A stretch of 64,000 nucleotides of DNA from Simkaniaceae bacterium (GTDB lineage Bacteria; Chlamydiota; Chlamydiia; Chlamydiales; Simkaniaceae): the NCBI GenBank assembly GCA_026708385.1, contig JAPOVA010000008.1, forward strand, positions 1 through 64,000, read 5' to 3'. This document shows, piece after piece, positions 1 to 10,300 of this stretch. Each line of letters starts with the position of its first letter. Position 1 is the stretch's first letter. The notes under the pieces were generated by a model. It was not told where the DNA came from and did no database searches. It was given only the letters and a program-made list of their open reading frames with translations. The position numbers were made by a program, and so were the translations under genes.

Positions 1-234
1 CGCGCCTTTACCCGTAAAGAGGGTTTTTCCGGACTACGAAAACGGATCGATGCTTTGGAAAAGCTCGACTACGAAACCTTCAAAAAGGGCGCCCTCCGGA
101 CCCTTGCCAGGACGAATAAAAGAAGGATTGCCATCACATGTGAAGGAAAAGCGCCCGACGAAGAAAAGGCCTTTTTTTACCGGACCATCGAACCGACCCG
201 TCTGAAGCGATTACAACGAGGACGATCCGAGTAA
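1..234 (+). CDS. C-terminal end of an M16 (insulinase-like) metallopeptidase, partial
   Basis: An open frame runs in from the left edge and stops with TAA at 234, so only the last 77 residues are visible. They contain a segment reading L-E-K-L-D-Y-E-T-F followed by T-N-K-R-R-I-A-I-T-C-E-G. This resembles the last helix and strand of M16 zinc peptidases, where 'L..LtYedF' precedes 'tNk.rLaIl..G'. The zinc-binding H-x-x-E-H motif would lie outside the window, so catalytic competence cannot be judged. Codon use matches the ordinary genes at 45-56 kb. The family call is tentative; the coding call is firm. Confidence 0.5.
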   Translation, partial: RAFTRKEGFSGLRKRIDALEKLDYETFKKGALRTLARTNKRRIAITCEGKAPDEEKAFFYRTIEPTRLKRLQRGRSE

Positions 235-279
235 CCGCCACCGCCGTTAGTACCCCGTCGGAGCATGCCACACGGGATA

Positions 280-468
280 CTATCCGGAGTCACCGCTTAC
301 GAGATCACCTATCTTCCTTTCCAACTCTTCCGTTTCTTCCTCTTCGTTAGGGCTCTCTCCTTTCCGCAAGCAGGAATCGCCCCCCCACTCCTCTTCACCC
401 GCAAACCGGATGAAGAGGCCGAAAGCGATCACGATACCGCCGTAAATGAGCCATTCGATCCAACTCAT
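280..468 (-). CDS. Small single-helix membrane protein, paralogue of 1208-1456
   Basis: A 62-residue protein starts at ATG 468, directly behind a strong ribosome site (GGAGGAG, five bases before the ATG). Residues 4-21 form one hydrophobic helix (W-L-I-Y-G-G-I-V-I-A-F-G-L-F), followed by an acidic tail rich in glutamate. The gene at 1208-1456 encodes the same layout (W-L-V-Y-G-G-I...) behind the same kind of ribosome site, which argues that both are real. Each copy sits just before, and divergent from, an Inc-like gene, so the two form a duplicated divergent pair. Function unknown. A small membrane partner or chaperone-like role for the neighbouring Inc-like protein is only a guess. Confidence 0.6.
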   Translation of the reverse strand: MSWIEWLIYGGIVIAFGLFIRFAGEEEWGGDSCLRKGESPNEEEETEELERKIGDLVSGDSG

Positions 469-587
469 CTTTTCTCTCCTCCCCTGACGTTACTCCACGA
501 TGATACCACACAGCTTCATTTCCGTGGTAAAGAGAAAACGATAAAAAAATAACATCCATTACACTAATTATTAAAGATATATGGACT

Positions 588-618
588 TTTATTCAAAAAA
601 ATACATTTATGTTATAAT
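588..618 (+). promoter_or_regulatory. Promoter of the first Inc-like gene (TATAAT at 613-618)
   Basis: A consensus -10 hexamer, TATAAT, lies at 613-618 behind an A/T-rich tract (a run of A at 594-600). The same arrangement of an A-rich tract, TTATGTTATAAT-like sequence and a purine occurs before the other three Inc-like genes at 1559, 2396 and 3210. No good -35 is seen; the A/T tract may replace it. The leader to the start codon is about 100 bases. Confidence 0.6.
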
Positions 619-720
619 AAACTTGATTCGCTTGCTTTGGCTTCTTTTGCGCAAGGAAATGACCTCGTACTCGGGAGCCGATCGCATAGTGTTTCCAATG
701 TAACTACGGGGAGGTATACC

Positions 721-1122
721 ATGCCGACAGCAGCTACGAGCCAAGGGCACCTATTCGGCAGGGGAGATGTCCGTGGCGTATCGCCACCGAAAACGACGGA
801 AGAATCATCCGTTCCGATGAAGGCGGTAACGATCGCCGACGAAACGCGTGGTATGTTCACGGATGCGACCGGATCCGATCCGGTGTCCGGGAAGGGAAGA
901 ATGCGAGAGTATCATATCCGGACTTCCGGTTTTACCAAAGGTTTCGTGGCATCGGTCGTAGCGGGAGCCCTCTTGGGAGGAGCTACGGGTTGTATCGTAG
1001 GAGCGGTGAGTTGGATCTTTGCTCCGATCACAATCGTCGCAGGGATCATTGTCGGAGGCATCACCGGAGGAGCCCTCGCTTACAAAAATGCATCGCGACG
1101 TCGTGCATCGCCCCACCTGTGA
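721..1122 (+). CDS. Inc-like protein with bilobed hydrophobic domain (copy 1)
   Basis: The start chosen is ATG 721 behind GGGAGGTATACC, a leader that recurs before the start at 1666. The 133-residue product has a polar, charged N-terminal half without a Sec signal, then a glycine-rich bilobed hydrophobic stretch (about residues 75-122: V-V-A-G-A-L-L-G-G ... I-I-V-G-G-I-T-G-G), ending in A-L-A-Y-K and a short basic tail. Two closely spaced glycine-zipper helices without a signal peptide are the hallmark of chlamydial Inc proteins, which are secreted by the type III system into the inclusion membrane. This is a structural analogy; no Inc homologue is recognised by sequence. It shares its promoter, leader and the x-A-Y-K/E end of the hydrophobic domain with the genes at 1666, 2448 and 3260. 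Confidence 0.7.
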   Translation: MPTAATSQGHLFGRGDVRGVSPPKTTEESSVPMKAVTIADETRGMFTDATGSDPVSGKGRMREYHIRTSGFTKGFVASVVAGALLGGATGCIVGAVSWIFAPITIVAGIIVGGITGGALAYKNASRRRASPHL

Positions 1123-1207
1123 TTTCGCCTCTCGGATGGGGGGTTCGGGGATACCCGTACGGTGAGATCTATGACACATCCGGAAAACACCGGTAAAGAG
1201 GTGTCCC

Positions 1208-1456
1208 CTATCTTCGTAACGTCGCAATCGTCGCCACCGTTACTATCCCGTAGATGCACTTCACGGAATACTCCCGAAATCGTCGCTTACGCGATCGCCG
1301 ATCTTCTTTTCCGATTCCGTCTCCCCCTTCTTCACCACTAGGGCTTTCCCCCTTCCGCGGGCAGGAATCGCTTCGCGCCCCTTCATCCGAAAGCCGGGCG
1401 AAAAGAGCGAAGGTGGTTGCAATACCACCATAGACGAGCCACCCGGTCCGTCTCAT
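1208..1456 (-). CDS. Small single-helix membrane protein, paralogue of 280-468
   Basis: An 82-residue protein starts at ATG 1456 behind GGGAGAGGGGAAAAG. Residues 5-21 (G-W-L-V-Y-G-G-I-A-T-T-F-A-L-F-A-R) align with the helix of the 62-residue paralogue, followed by a shared S-C-x-R-K-G-E-S-P motif. It then has a longer basic C-terminal extension, and the last 25 residues are again hydrophobic. The surrounding DNA (about 1220-1580) is a diverged duplicate of 250-600, so the whole divergent pair of small membrane gene plus Inc-like gene was duplicated. Function unknown. Confidence 0.55.
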   Translation of the reverse strand: MRRTGWLVYGGIATTFALFARLSDEGARSDSCPRKGESPSGEEGGDGIGKEDRRSRKRRFREYSVKCIYGIVTVATIATLRR

Positions 1457-1535
1457 CTTTTCCCCTCTCCCCCGATTTACTACACGGTGATACTAGATAC
1501 TACACAATTCATTTTCACTTCTTTTTTAAAGATAC

Positions 1536-1564
1536 GGTAATAAAAATATTTGTTATATTATAAT
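1536..1564 (+). promoter_or_regulatory. Promoter of the second Inc-like gene (TATAAT at 1559-1564)
   Basis: TATAAT at 1559-1564 follows an A/T-rich tract (AATAAAAATATTTG). It aligns with the promoters at 613, 2396 and 3210. A leader of about 100 bases follows; its end (ACGGGAGGTATACC then ATG) is nearly identical to that of the gene at 721. Confidence 0.6.
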
Positions 1565-1665
1565 GAATCTAGTTGACTTTTTTTCGGTTCCGTCTGCACG
1601 AGGAAATGATCCCGTGCCGAGGAGCCGGTTTTATGTATCTCTAACACAAATACGGGAGGTATACC

Positions 1666-2211
1666 ATGTCAGCAACAAGGACACACACATGCGATGACTC
1701 GACTCATGAAGGAGCAGGTACGTCCGCCCCGCCATCCCCGGTTATACCGGAGGTGGTCACATCCGGTGCCGGTCAGGTGCAGGACGTATACGACCGTACG
1801 ATGAAGCAGGAGAATCCCTCTCCGTACGACAGAGCAGTACCACGCCACTACGGTGCCGACACAATGCAAGAAGACTACTGCGATCACGAATCGGGAGAGC
1901 CTTGCTCCGACCGTTGTAGTATGAAGAGGCCTTCCAAGCCTTTCGTAAGCTGCATGATAGTACCGGTCATCGCGGGGGCACTCTTGGGGGGGGCCATCGG
2001 CTTTGCCATCGGCTTTGCCATCGGCCTGACGGGAGGGCCCGTCGGCATCCCAGCCGGTATCGTAGTCGGAACAATCTGTGGTGTCATTGTCGGCGCAATC
2101 GGCGGAGGGATCGTTGCCTACAAAGCGCAACGCGATTTCCTATCCCCCCCTCAGCTCGGCTTTGCGATGCCGTACGGCGGACCGGGTATAACCGTGCGAC
2201 GAGACATATAA
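1666..2211 (+). CDS. Inc-like protein with bilobed hydrophobic domain (copy 2)
   Basis: The 181-residue product starts at ATG 1666 with GGGAGGT eight bases upstream. A long polar N-terminal part (residues 1-95, with many Thr, Ser and Cys) is followed by a very glycine-rich bilobed hydrophobic region (about 100-155). That region contains a small in-frame duplication (the nine bases coding G-F-A-I repeated near 1999-2025) and ends in I-V-A-Y-K. A 25-residue polar tail follows. No Sec signal is present. The layout is that of a chlamydial Inc protein, expected in the inclusion membrane with both ends facing the host cytosol. It is paired divergently with the small membrane gene at 1208-1456. Confidence 0.7.
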   Translation: MSATRTHTCDDSTHEGAGTSAPPSPVIPEVVTSGAGQVQDVYDRTMKQENPSPYDRAVPRHYGADTMQEDYCDHESGEPCSDRCSMKRPSKPFVSCMIVPVIAGALLGGAIGFAIGFAIGLTGGPVGIPAGIVVGTICGVIVGAIGGGIVAYKAQRDFLSPPQLGFAMPYGGPGITVRRDI

Positions 2212-2371
2212 CCCGCCCTCCCGGCCTATAGCTCCGACGTGTGCAAAAAGGCGTATCCGCACGTGATACCGCTTCGGCCACCCCTCCGTTCTCTGCAGAG
2301 GACGGAGGTGCGTGCCCTCTCTTCGAGATGATCTTTTCTTTAAATTGTTGATAATTAAAAGCATATAAATA

Positions 2372-2401
2372 TTTTATTTAAAAAAATATTTATGATAGAA
2401 T
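2372..2401 (+). promoter_or_regulatory. Promoter of the third Inc-like gene (TAGAAT at 2396-2401)
   Basis: TAGAAT at 2396-2401 is preceded by TTTAAAAAAATATTTATGA, matching base for base much of the element before 3260. The leader is short, about 45 bases to the ATG. Confidence 0.5.
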
Positions 2402-2447
2402 ATGGTTATCTGATCTTTTTTTTAGTAATAGATTTAGGAGACACATT

Positions 2448-2882
2448 ATGGCAACGGTACATGAAATGGGACCCGTGCCCCCCACCACGGAGAACGGGGC
2501 CCACGTTGACATGGAGAACGATGAGGAATCGCGTCTGACTAGGTGGGTACTCAGGATAGACGAACTGTTTAACGGTGAGGAGAGGTCGCCGGAAGCGGAA
2601 AGAAGAGACACACGGTCCGAAAAGAGGGGGCGCCTTTGGACCCCCCTGACCACCGCGAACATCGTAATGTTTGCCGTGATGGGGGCCGTTATCGGGGGAG
2701 TTACGGGCTGTGCGATTCTTGCCGGTCTCGGTCCTCCGGGCTTCGTAATGGGAGCCGTCTTCGGTGCCATCATCGGCGCAGCCGTCGGAGCATGCATCGC
2801 TTACAAACTAGCGTGCACATCTACCTCCCCGGCGAAAAACGATGATTTCAATTGCACGGCCGGATCACGGACCCATGATTGA
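2448..2882 (+). CDS. Inc-like protein with bilobed hydrophobic domain (copy 3)
   Basis: The 144-residue product starts at ATG 2448 behind TTAGGAGACACATT. The first 65 residues are highly charged (E-R-R-D-T-R-S-E-K-R-G-R). A bilobed hydrophobic domain follows (about 68-122: V-M-F-A-V-M-G-A-V-I-G-G ... A-V-F-G-A-I-I-G-A-A-V-G), ending in C-I-A-Y-K-L-A-C. A cysteine and a Ser/Thr-rich tail close it. It has no signal peptide. The domain layout and shared promoter group it with its three neighbours. Confidence 0.68.
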   Translation: MATVHEMGPVPPTTENGAHVDMENDEESRLTRWVLRIDELFNGEERSPEAERRDTRSEKRGRLWTPLTTANIVMFAVMGAVIGGVTGCAILAGLGPPGFVMGAVFGAIIGAAVGACIAYKLACTSTSPAKNDDFNCTAGSRTHD

Positions 2883-3185
2883 TTGCTAAACGGTGTCGTA
2901 CACCTCTTTGGCGAGTCGGCCGACCCCCCTACGAACGGGGGAACGCCGGTTTTCGGGATTGCCATGGCCGTGTTGCCCCCGTCCGGGATCCGTTATCGCG
3001 TGGGAAATTCTTTGTGTTGCAGTTGTGGTTACACGGGAGCTTCGCCCGTTTCGCATATGTGGTGAAACACATTTTCGTGACAACCTTCCTCCGATTCGGG
3101 CGATGCGTCCGGATCGCGGTCCGCATTTTTCAATATAGCCGATTTTTTCATTGTTCGAATCGTTGATTATTGGAACTATTCATAT
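2883..3185. other. Intergenic stretch between Inc-like genes 3 and 4
   Basis: About 300 bases with no supported gene. Short frames on both strands have no ribosome site and no family resemblance. The last part becomes A/T-rich and merges into the promoter of the next gene. Confidence 0.5.
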
Positions 3186-3215
3186 CTCATTTAAAAAAAA
3201 TTATTATGTTATAAT
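3186..3215 (+). promoter_or_regulatory. Promoter of the fourth Inc-like gene (TATAAT at 3210-3215)
   Basis: TATAAT at 3210-3215 follows TTTAAAAAAAATTATTATGT, the same element as before 2448. The sequence just after the -10 (GAAATTTACTGACTTTTT) also resembles the one after 1564 (GAATCTAGTTGACTTTTT), so a transcription-start region is shared. Confidence 0.6.
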
Positions 3216-3259
3216 GAAATTTACTGACTTTTTCAGTAATAGCTTGGGGGGAGTATATT

Positions 3260-3709
3260 GTGTCAACGGCAACCTGCACGTGTATCGGAGCCCATTCCGA
3301 CACGGATACCGTTCAAGAGAAAAAGAGTCGATCCGATCCCCCGAATCACGGGTGGGTAGCCTCCTCAATCACGGACGAGGCAAAGGACACGTACTACTAC
3401 GCTACGGGATGGCGGCCAACACAGGAAGACCGAGATTACGCCGCTTGGAGTTCGGGTTTCAAGGTATATTTCGTAGCATACTTCATAATGGGAGCCGTTA
3501 TCGGAGGGGTTGTGGGCGGTGTATGCGGGATGTTCGGCGGCCTCCCCGGTATCGTTGCCGGCATCCTGTTGGGTGCCGCTTTCGGAGGATCTGTTACGGG
3601 ACGCATCGCTTACGAAATACAGAGGTCCGGACGGGCCTGTCCCACGAACGAAGTCACGGATGATCCGAACGGCTCCATGACGGATGCACCACGACTCCGT
3701 GGCTATTAA
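3260..3709 (+). CDS. Inc-like protein with bilobed hydrophobic domain (copy 4)
   Basis: The start is GTG 3260, chosen because GGGGGGAG stands eight bases upstream and the position fits the other copies. The 149-residue product has a polar N-terminal half with cysteines near the start (T-A-T-C-T-C). The hydrophobic domain spans about 70-118 (I-M-G-A-V-I-G-G-V-V-G-G-V ... I-L-L-G-A-A-F-G-G) and ends in R-I-A-Y-E-I-Q. A polar tail follows. It is Inc-like by layout. Immediately downstream is a deleted copy of the giant gene. Confidence 0.68.
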   Translation: MSTATCTCIGAHSDTDTVQEKKSRSDPPNHGWVASSITDEAKDTYYYATGWRPTQEDRDYAAWSSGFKVYFVAYFIMGAVIGGVVGGVCGMFGGLPGIVAGILLGAAFGGSVTGRIAYEIQRSGRACPTNEVTDDPNGSMTDAPRLRGY

Positions 3710-3764
3710 AACACTACCGACCCCCCCCCGATCGGGAAACCCTTCCTCTTCTTCTCTTTTCAGC

Positions 3765-4185
3765 AATATGCCGGCACCTGCATGTTTGCCGGCATCAAAA
3801 CGATCATTCGGGAACGGATCCCGGAATGAGAGGTGGGACCGTTCCCATCGGCCCTCTCCGCACACGTTTTGCAAGAATACGCAAAAAAGACATACCGAAA
3901 GAAGCATGGTTCGTCCTCTTGGTCGGAGCAGGGACAAACAACAAATACGAGATGTTCCTTCTCGGTTTACATGATGCCGGTCATATCCGGAAAGATATGC
4001 GCGAAAAACGGACACCACGCAACGGGGGAGAGAGGTTTTTCCCTCTGCACGGTCGACGACATGAAGATCATCGCCCGGAACGGTGAATCCCTCGAAGAGG
4101 GGTCGCTGTCCGTGGATGGTATCGGACGGCTCATGATCGATGGTCGCCTTTATCTACACGGACAGCCTCATCTACGACGATAGAC
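3765..4185 (+). pseudogene. Internally deleted remnant of a third giant DUF3638-type gene
   Basis: Bases 3765-3880 match the N-terminal protease-like segment of the giant genes (the part coding Q-Y-x-G-T-C and the following helix; compare 5690-5815). From about 3900 to 4185 the sequence matches their extreme C-terminal module (compare 13100-13400: F-V-L-L-V-G ... D-A-G-H-I ... I-A-R-N-G ... L-M-I-D-G-R-L-Y). About 7 kb of the intact gene is missing between the two. The N-terminal piece has an in-frame TGA just after R-I-P-E, and the two pieces are in different frames, so it is dead. It shows that at least three giant copies once stood here in tandem. Confidence 0.8.
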
Positions 4186-4365
4186 GGGTTCCGAAAAAAG
4201 GTGTGGCCGGGGAATGATGACCGTATGAAAAAACGGATCGCGCTCCGATAGAAATGAAAACAAATATTTGATGAATTGTTCGAAATGTTCGATTACCTTT
4301 TTAAAGTTGAATAATATGAATGTAATCTGTAAAATAATGTCATATCAGTAGTTTTTAAATTAATC

Positions 4366-7300
4366 ATGTGTACCGGTAACCGTTTCACCTCTTCCGACGT
4401 AGACTCGTCTTCCTGCAGGAGGGTGGCCCTTCCTCGGGAATACCGCACTCAGGCTCGGTGGTTCGATTCGTTGTTTCGCCTGTTTACCTACATCACGGGC
4501 AGGACTCGTGAACACTATCACATACGGAGTGAACGAATTAGAGTATGGAACGCCCCTACGGAAACGGAAACGGAGGGGGTCTCATCCCCTTCCTTCAAAG
4601 AGGGACATCGGCCGGAGACGGAAGAAGAGGAAGAACGGAGTGAGAGGAATACGGCTCCCCACAGGCCGGCTCTCCCCGAATCATCCCATTATCACACACA
4701 TAATGAAAGAATTAAAGCACGTAATGCCCTTACGGAAACAGAGACGGATGAGGCCCCCCTCCCTTCTTTCGAAGAGGGACATCAACCGGAGACGGAAGAG
4801 GAGGAAGAACGGAGTGAGAGGAATACGGCTCCCCACGGGCCGGCTCTCCCCGAATCATCCCACACACCTACCGACCCCGTAGAGGGAGATGAGGAGACAT
4901 TGCATCCGGATACGGAGGGGGAGAAAGGAGAGGAAGACGACACTCTTCCGACCACCGACGAGATGTTTGCTCTTTATCCGCATCGTGTTCGGACGATCAA
5001 TCCGGAGGATGATGTGCAACAACGGGCAAGCGCCGAAAAGGCTTGTGATTCTTATCCTCTCCCGGATATACGATCGATGTTTGCTCTGGTGCACGGGGAT
5101 TTCACGGGAGATACGTTCACCCCACCCACTCGGCAGGAGGCGATTACCTACGTGCACCTGTTTGTCGGGGAAATGCGGCGGAGAGGAAAAGAGTCCGGGG
5201 TTTCCGATGAAAGCCTTACCGAGTTGGAAAACCGTCTATCCGATATCTTAATAGCAGACAACTTGTACGATAAATACGGTGATGACTACGAAGGATTTGG
5301 TGGCGAGTTTATGCAACTTTTGAGAGAAAAGAAACACATTGCCATACCCTCAGGGTATTTGTGTAGGGGGCGAGGACATTTGATCTTTATCTTATTCCGG
5401 ATGGAGGAGGGGAAGGTATCGGCCGAGGTGATCAACCGGGGAACGGGAAGCGAGGAGTCCATCCATACGGACGTACACGGCAGGAAACGCGTCTTTGCCA
5501 AAAAACCCCTCTTGCCCTATCCGGCAGACACACTCGACCGACATCCCTTTTGGAGGTTTTTTCTCGATGTGCTTAAACAGACCGGAGAGGACGGGAGTTC
5601 CGCCGAGATTTCGGTGCGCGATGTGTACGACGTCCTCCTTCCCGCATGGCCGGGAGGCACGGGCGACTTCCACGGAAAGAGTTACAAGCCGCAATATGGC
5701 GGCACCTGCATTTTTGCCGGCATCAAAACGATCATTCGGGAATGGATTCCGGAAAGGGAGGCCGAACGGTTCCTATCGGCCCTTTCGGCACACGTTCTGC
5801 AGGAGTATGCGACGGATCTCGAAGTTGACGGTTGCCTTGCGACAACGGCAGACGGCCATCTATCGAGACGGATACTGAAACGGGAGGAGACGGATCCGGA
5901 ACATCGCCATGCATTGCGCAAAGAGAGGGAACTCATTCCGGAATCGAACCGAGCGATACGACCTCAACGTACGGAACCGCTCCCCTTCGCTTCGGAGCCG
6001 ATCCGGGATGAGAACGCGACAACACCTTTAACCCTCATGCCGAATATGGTATCGAGCTCGGACAAGACGGATCAATATTTACGGAATCTCTTCCGATTCT
6101 CGGATGAGCATGAGAAGGATCACTCCACATCTTCCCCTCCTTCGCGGGTCACTCTGCGGAATGCTCTTTCCGAGATACCGGAAACGGCCGACGACCTCAC
6201 TCCTGCAGACAAAGCCCTGATGTGTAGGGAAATATTTACGAAGATTCCATCCGATGACCCCCTATGGGCAAGCCTCGAGGGGAGAAAGTTAGCCGAAGCC
6301 CTTCACGATGACGAACAACTACTCCTTGCCGTCAACGCAATCCGTGTCGAAGAGAAGTCCCTCCTTGCACGGAGAGCTAACGAACTTGAACATCACCTTA
6401 AGATGCAACTCTCCTTAATGCATACGATCTTCGCATGCTGCGCTCCTGCGGATGTGGATAAAGTGTGCGCACTCAGACATATTCTTACGACAATACCGCC
6501 CATTGATGACCCCGTTTGGATGACCTTGGAAGGAGGCAGAGCTATCGAACTCTTACAAGAGGTAAGGGAATCTCTGTGCCGACTACGACGAGATTCGATC
6601 GATGCCGATGAGGCGGCGTTGCTCTTTACCTTCGATATGATTCGTTTACGATACGCGTTATCTCTTCAGAAAAAATATGACAATAGCGCGACTCTTTGCG
6701 ATTTTTACGCAACACGCATGCAGGACGTGTTCGACTCTCCGCAAGCCAATTTACTCCAACCCGTCGATCCCGACATTACCGTCAAGTTTACACAAGCGGT
6801 CGCATACCTACGTTCCCTGGAGAGGTATGCGGGAAAGCTCCCCTCCGAAGCCGACCTCCGTGCCGGTTTGTTTTTCGCCTCCATTTACGACCCGGTTCTC
6901 GATCTCCATATGCCCCACTTCGCCTACGTTCGAGATATCATGTCTTATAACGTCAAGGCCGGAGAGGCATTTACACGGTGGTACGAAGAGTGCGAGAACA
7001 CATCCGGCCGGACAAGTACGGGCGACGAAGCCAAGATCATCCGGGCCTGGTCCGAATTCGGCAACCCGTACGGATCCGAGAACCTGCTAAAAGAGGTCCG
7101 GCAACTCGCCGACCTCGTCCGACTCGATAACATATGGAGAGACCATCATGCACTATTCGACGGGAATCGCAAAGACAAAAATACGGCATCGATATCCAGA
7201 CTGGCCCTACCAATGGGCGAAGGGGTCAGGTTCGTGGAATGCCATGTGAGTGAAGAATCGGAATCCGACTATCGACACCCTTTCCTGGCAACCTATCCGG

Positions 7301-10300
7301 CATTGAACCGACGGGGAGAGGGGGTCGGTTCCCTGAAGTGGTTGCTTAGCAGAAGACAACCCGCATCCCTTCAGCCGGAGATCCCGGAACCCCTCCGGGC
7401 TAAGTTCGCAAGCCAACATGAGAGAGCGGGAGAAAACGGACACCTCCTCCACGAACAAGGGATTACGGTTGGCAACAGGTCACTCCCCTCCCGGGAGGTC
7501 AAGGGCCTTTTTGACTGCACGGCAAACAAAGAGCTCGCCATTGACACGATCATCTCCCACTTCAACCGTTTCCCCGATTGCCTGTGCAATCCCGCATTCC
7601 GAGAAATGCTCTTGGCCCTCCTTACACAAACGCATCACAGTCGTAAGCAAGAGGGAAAGGGGGGGCCCCGCACCAAAACGTGCCACCTTCTCCTACGGGC
7701 CGCACGCGATGACCCCGGACAACTGCTCCGTCTCATCGAATTTGCGAGAGAAGCGGGGGAAAGAACCGAGGGCCGGGGTGTTCCCGATCAGGTTCTCTTC
7801 TTCTTCTTCATAGAGGGCCTTAGCTTGGCATATTTTCTCAGAGGGCAGGGAGATGGGAAAGATGCCGACCACCCGTACAAAAGTTTTAGAAAAAGGGCTC
7901 TACACCTTTTGGGCAATGCTACCTATCGTGACGCTACGGGTAGCCGTCTTCTCGCGTTAGCCCCCTATTTCCGCAATACCCCGAAAAGGGCAACATTCGG
8001 CACGCTCACGGAAAGGGTCGAGACCTTCGCGCAACCCGATGACCCGCAAGAACACCTGCGTGTGCGATACGGGGAACTGACCGTCATGCACGAACCGCAA
8101 TCCTTCGCAACAACAGGCCTATACGTTGTCGAATCTCCCCCTTTTGCAGGCGTTTACCTCGAAAGCGACCGGAACCTGTGGCTGTGGAGCGATCCGAGCT
8201 CCCCTATTGCCCGTGCAAGCGATCTCACATATTACGTCTTCCACGGACACCTTCACCTCACCTCTCCGGAAGAGTCGTGCAATTCCGGCGTGGAAAGTCC
8301 GAAGGGTATGGGACCCACCTTCCGGTCTCCGCCGTATGATAGGTGCCTTTTCTTTTACGAAGGGGAAAAAGAACCCGCCTACTTCTATTGCGGAGAACGG
8401 GGAGTCGAAAAATTGGAAAACGGCAAACCGACAGGGCTCTTTCTCGCCCGAGACTATGCGAGTACGGGGGCGTGCCGGTTTGCGAAGATCGCAATGCACA
8501 ACGACCTTTTCTTGTGGAAAGATGCAACGGGAGAGGTCGTACTGGCCGAATACCGAAGTTCGGATCTTCACTTTCGCCGGGTCGGAAACAAATGGATGAG
8601 CAGTAAGCATCCCGGCTTTTTCGTGGATCCGGATAGGAGGTGTCCCCTATTCGAACCCGCCACCCATTACTTGGTTTTACGCAATGAAGAGGGGCGTCGC
8701 ATCGTCTACATGCCGGATAGAGAGCTCAAAAAGCCCGAGAATCCCCCCGAGTTATTCGGTACTCCCGCCATAGAGTGTGAGGAGGGGGGGTCTTCTCTCT
8801 TGGTCTACCGTTTGACCGACGAGGGAGAGATCGATCCGACCGACGTGCGACCCGAAGAGCTCATCTACGCCTTTCACTTAGCCCTTAGAGCGAGAAATTT
8901 CACGGGAATGGCCCACACTATAGCTCTCCTGAAACGGAATGCGTATCCTCTGAATAAGCGATCGGTAAAGTTTCTCTGCGACGCCGTGGAAGTGCGGGTA
9001 TCGGCACGCGACAGACATCCGAAAAGCGTTGCGTTGAAGATCCGGATGATCCTCTTTGCTTTAAGAGATCTCGAACACCTCTCCTGTTGGGAAAAGGAGA
9101 AATTGACCGAAGTTTTGCAAAACGAGATGGACGACTACCTTATGCAGTCCAACAATGTCTTCCCCTTTGCTTTAACGGGTGAGGAACGGGATAGCATACT
9201 CAGGAAACTCTCGGGACGAAAGAGTGTGACGGAGGTAACGGAGACGATCCGGAGGAAACCTCCGGACCTGTCTCGCCATTGGGGCGGCCTCGCAATGACG
9301 CCGTCGAATGAGCCTTTTCCCATGCCTCACATCTTCCGCCCGACCCCCTTGGCCACTAGGTTTATCGACTATTATAGGGTTGCCCGCCACTTTCCGAAAG
9401 GATCTCCGATGCGCAAAGAACTTGCCCTGCTACTCGAGGGGTCCGTATATGAAACCGTCCCGCAGGTCCGGGTAGCCACAACCATTTTGGAGGCCGTTTC
9501 GGCCAATCCGGACCGTTTTGTCACGGCAGCAGTCCTCGCGAAAGCGGCAGAGGATGAACATGTGTTGTTCGATGTGCTCAAGCAGATGTGGAGTCAAATC
9601 TCCCCCGAAAAAAAAAACGCGAAGAGGCGGATCCGGAGACGGTTGCATCCCCCGATCTATTCGCCCGACCCCTTCCTCAGCCTTCCCCCGGCACGGCCGG
9701 AGGGATCCCCCCGCGCAAAGAGGAACCCGGTAGGTGAAGAGGAGAGACATCCCCCCCTCATCGAAGGGTTACCGGGGGTGTATGCTACCTGCCCGGACCT
9801 ACGAGAAGAGATCGAAACGGTATCCGAGATCCGGACCACCCTGAAGAGGTACCTTGATACGGGAACGATCGACCCGGTACCCGACACCGAGATCGATCCG
9901 GAAACGGATACCGATACGAAGAAACACGAACCCTGCGTAGCCAAGGAGATCGAGGCGTTGATCGAAGGAGCCGAGGAAATGGAAAAGCTCCTCCGGAAAA
10001 GGCAAGGGGAAGAGGTCATCACCATCGAACCGGAAAAGGTTCCGGAGTTGCAACAAGCCATCGCCCTTAAAGTGGAGAGGGCGGACAAGGATCTGGAAAC
10101 AAAAAGGGAGGAGATCCTGCGCCTTGCCCGAACTTGTCCCGAGGAGCAACGGGAATACGTGCGGGGCGAAATGATGACCCCCCTTTCCCTCGATAAGGTG
10201 ATCGTCGCTTTCGGGAAGGAAGATGATGCCTATCTCCTCCGGGAAAACCCCTTCCTCACGGAAGAGGGGCTGAACACCCTGAAAGAGAAAACGGAAGAGT

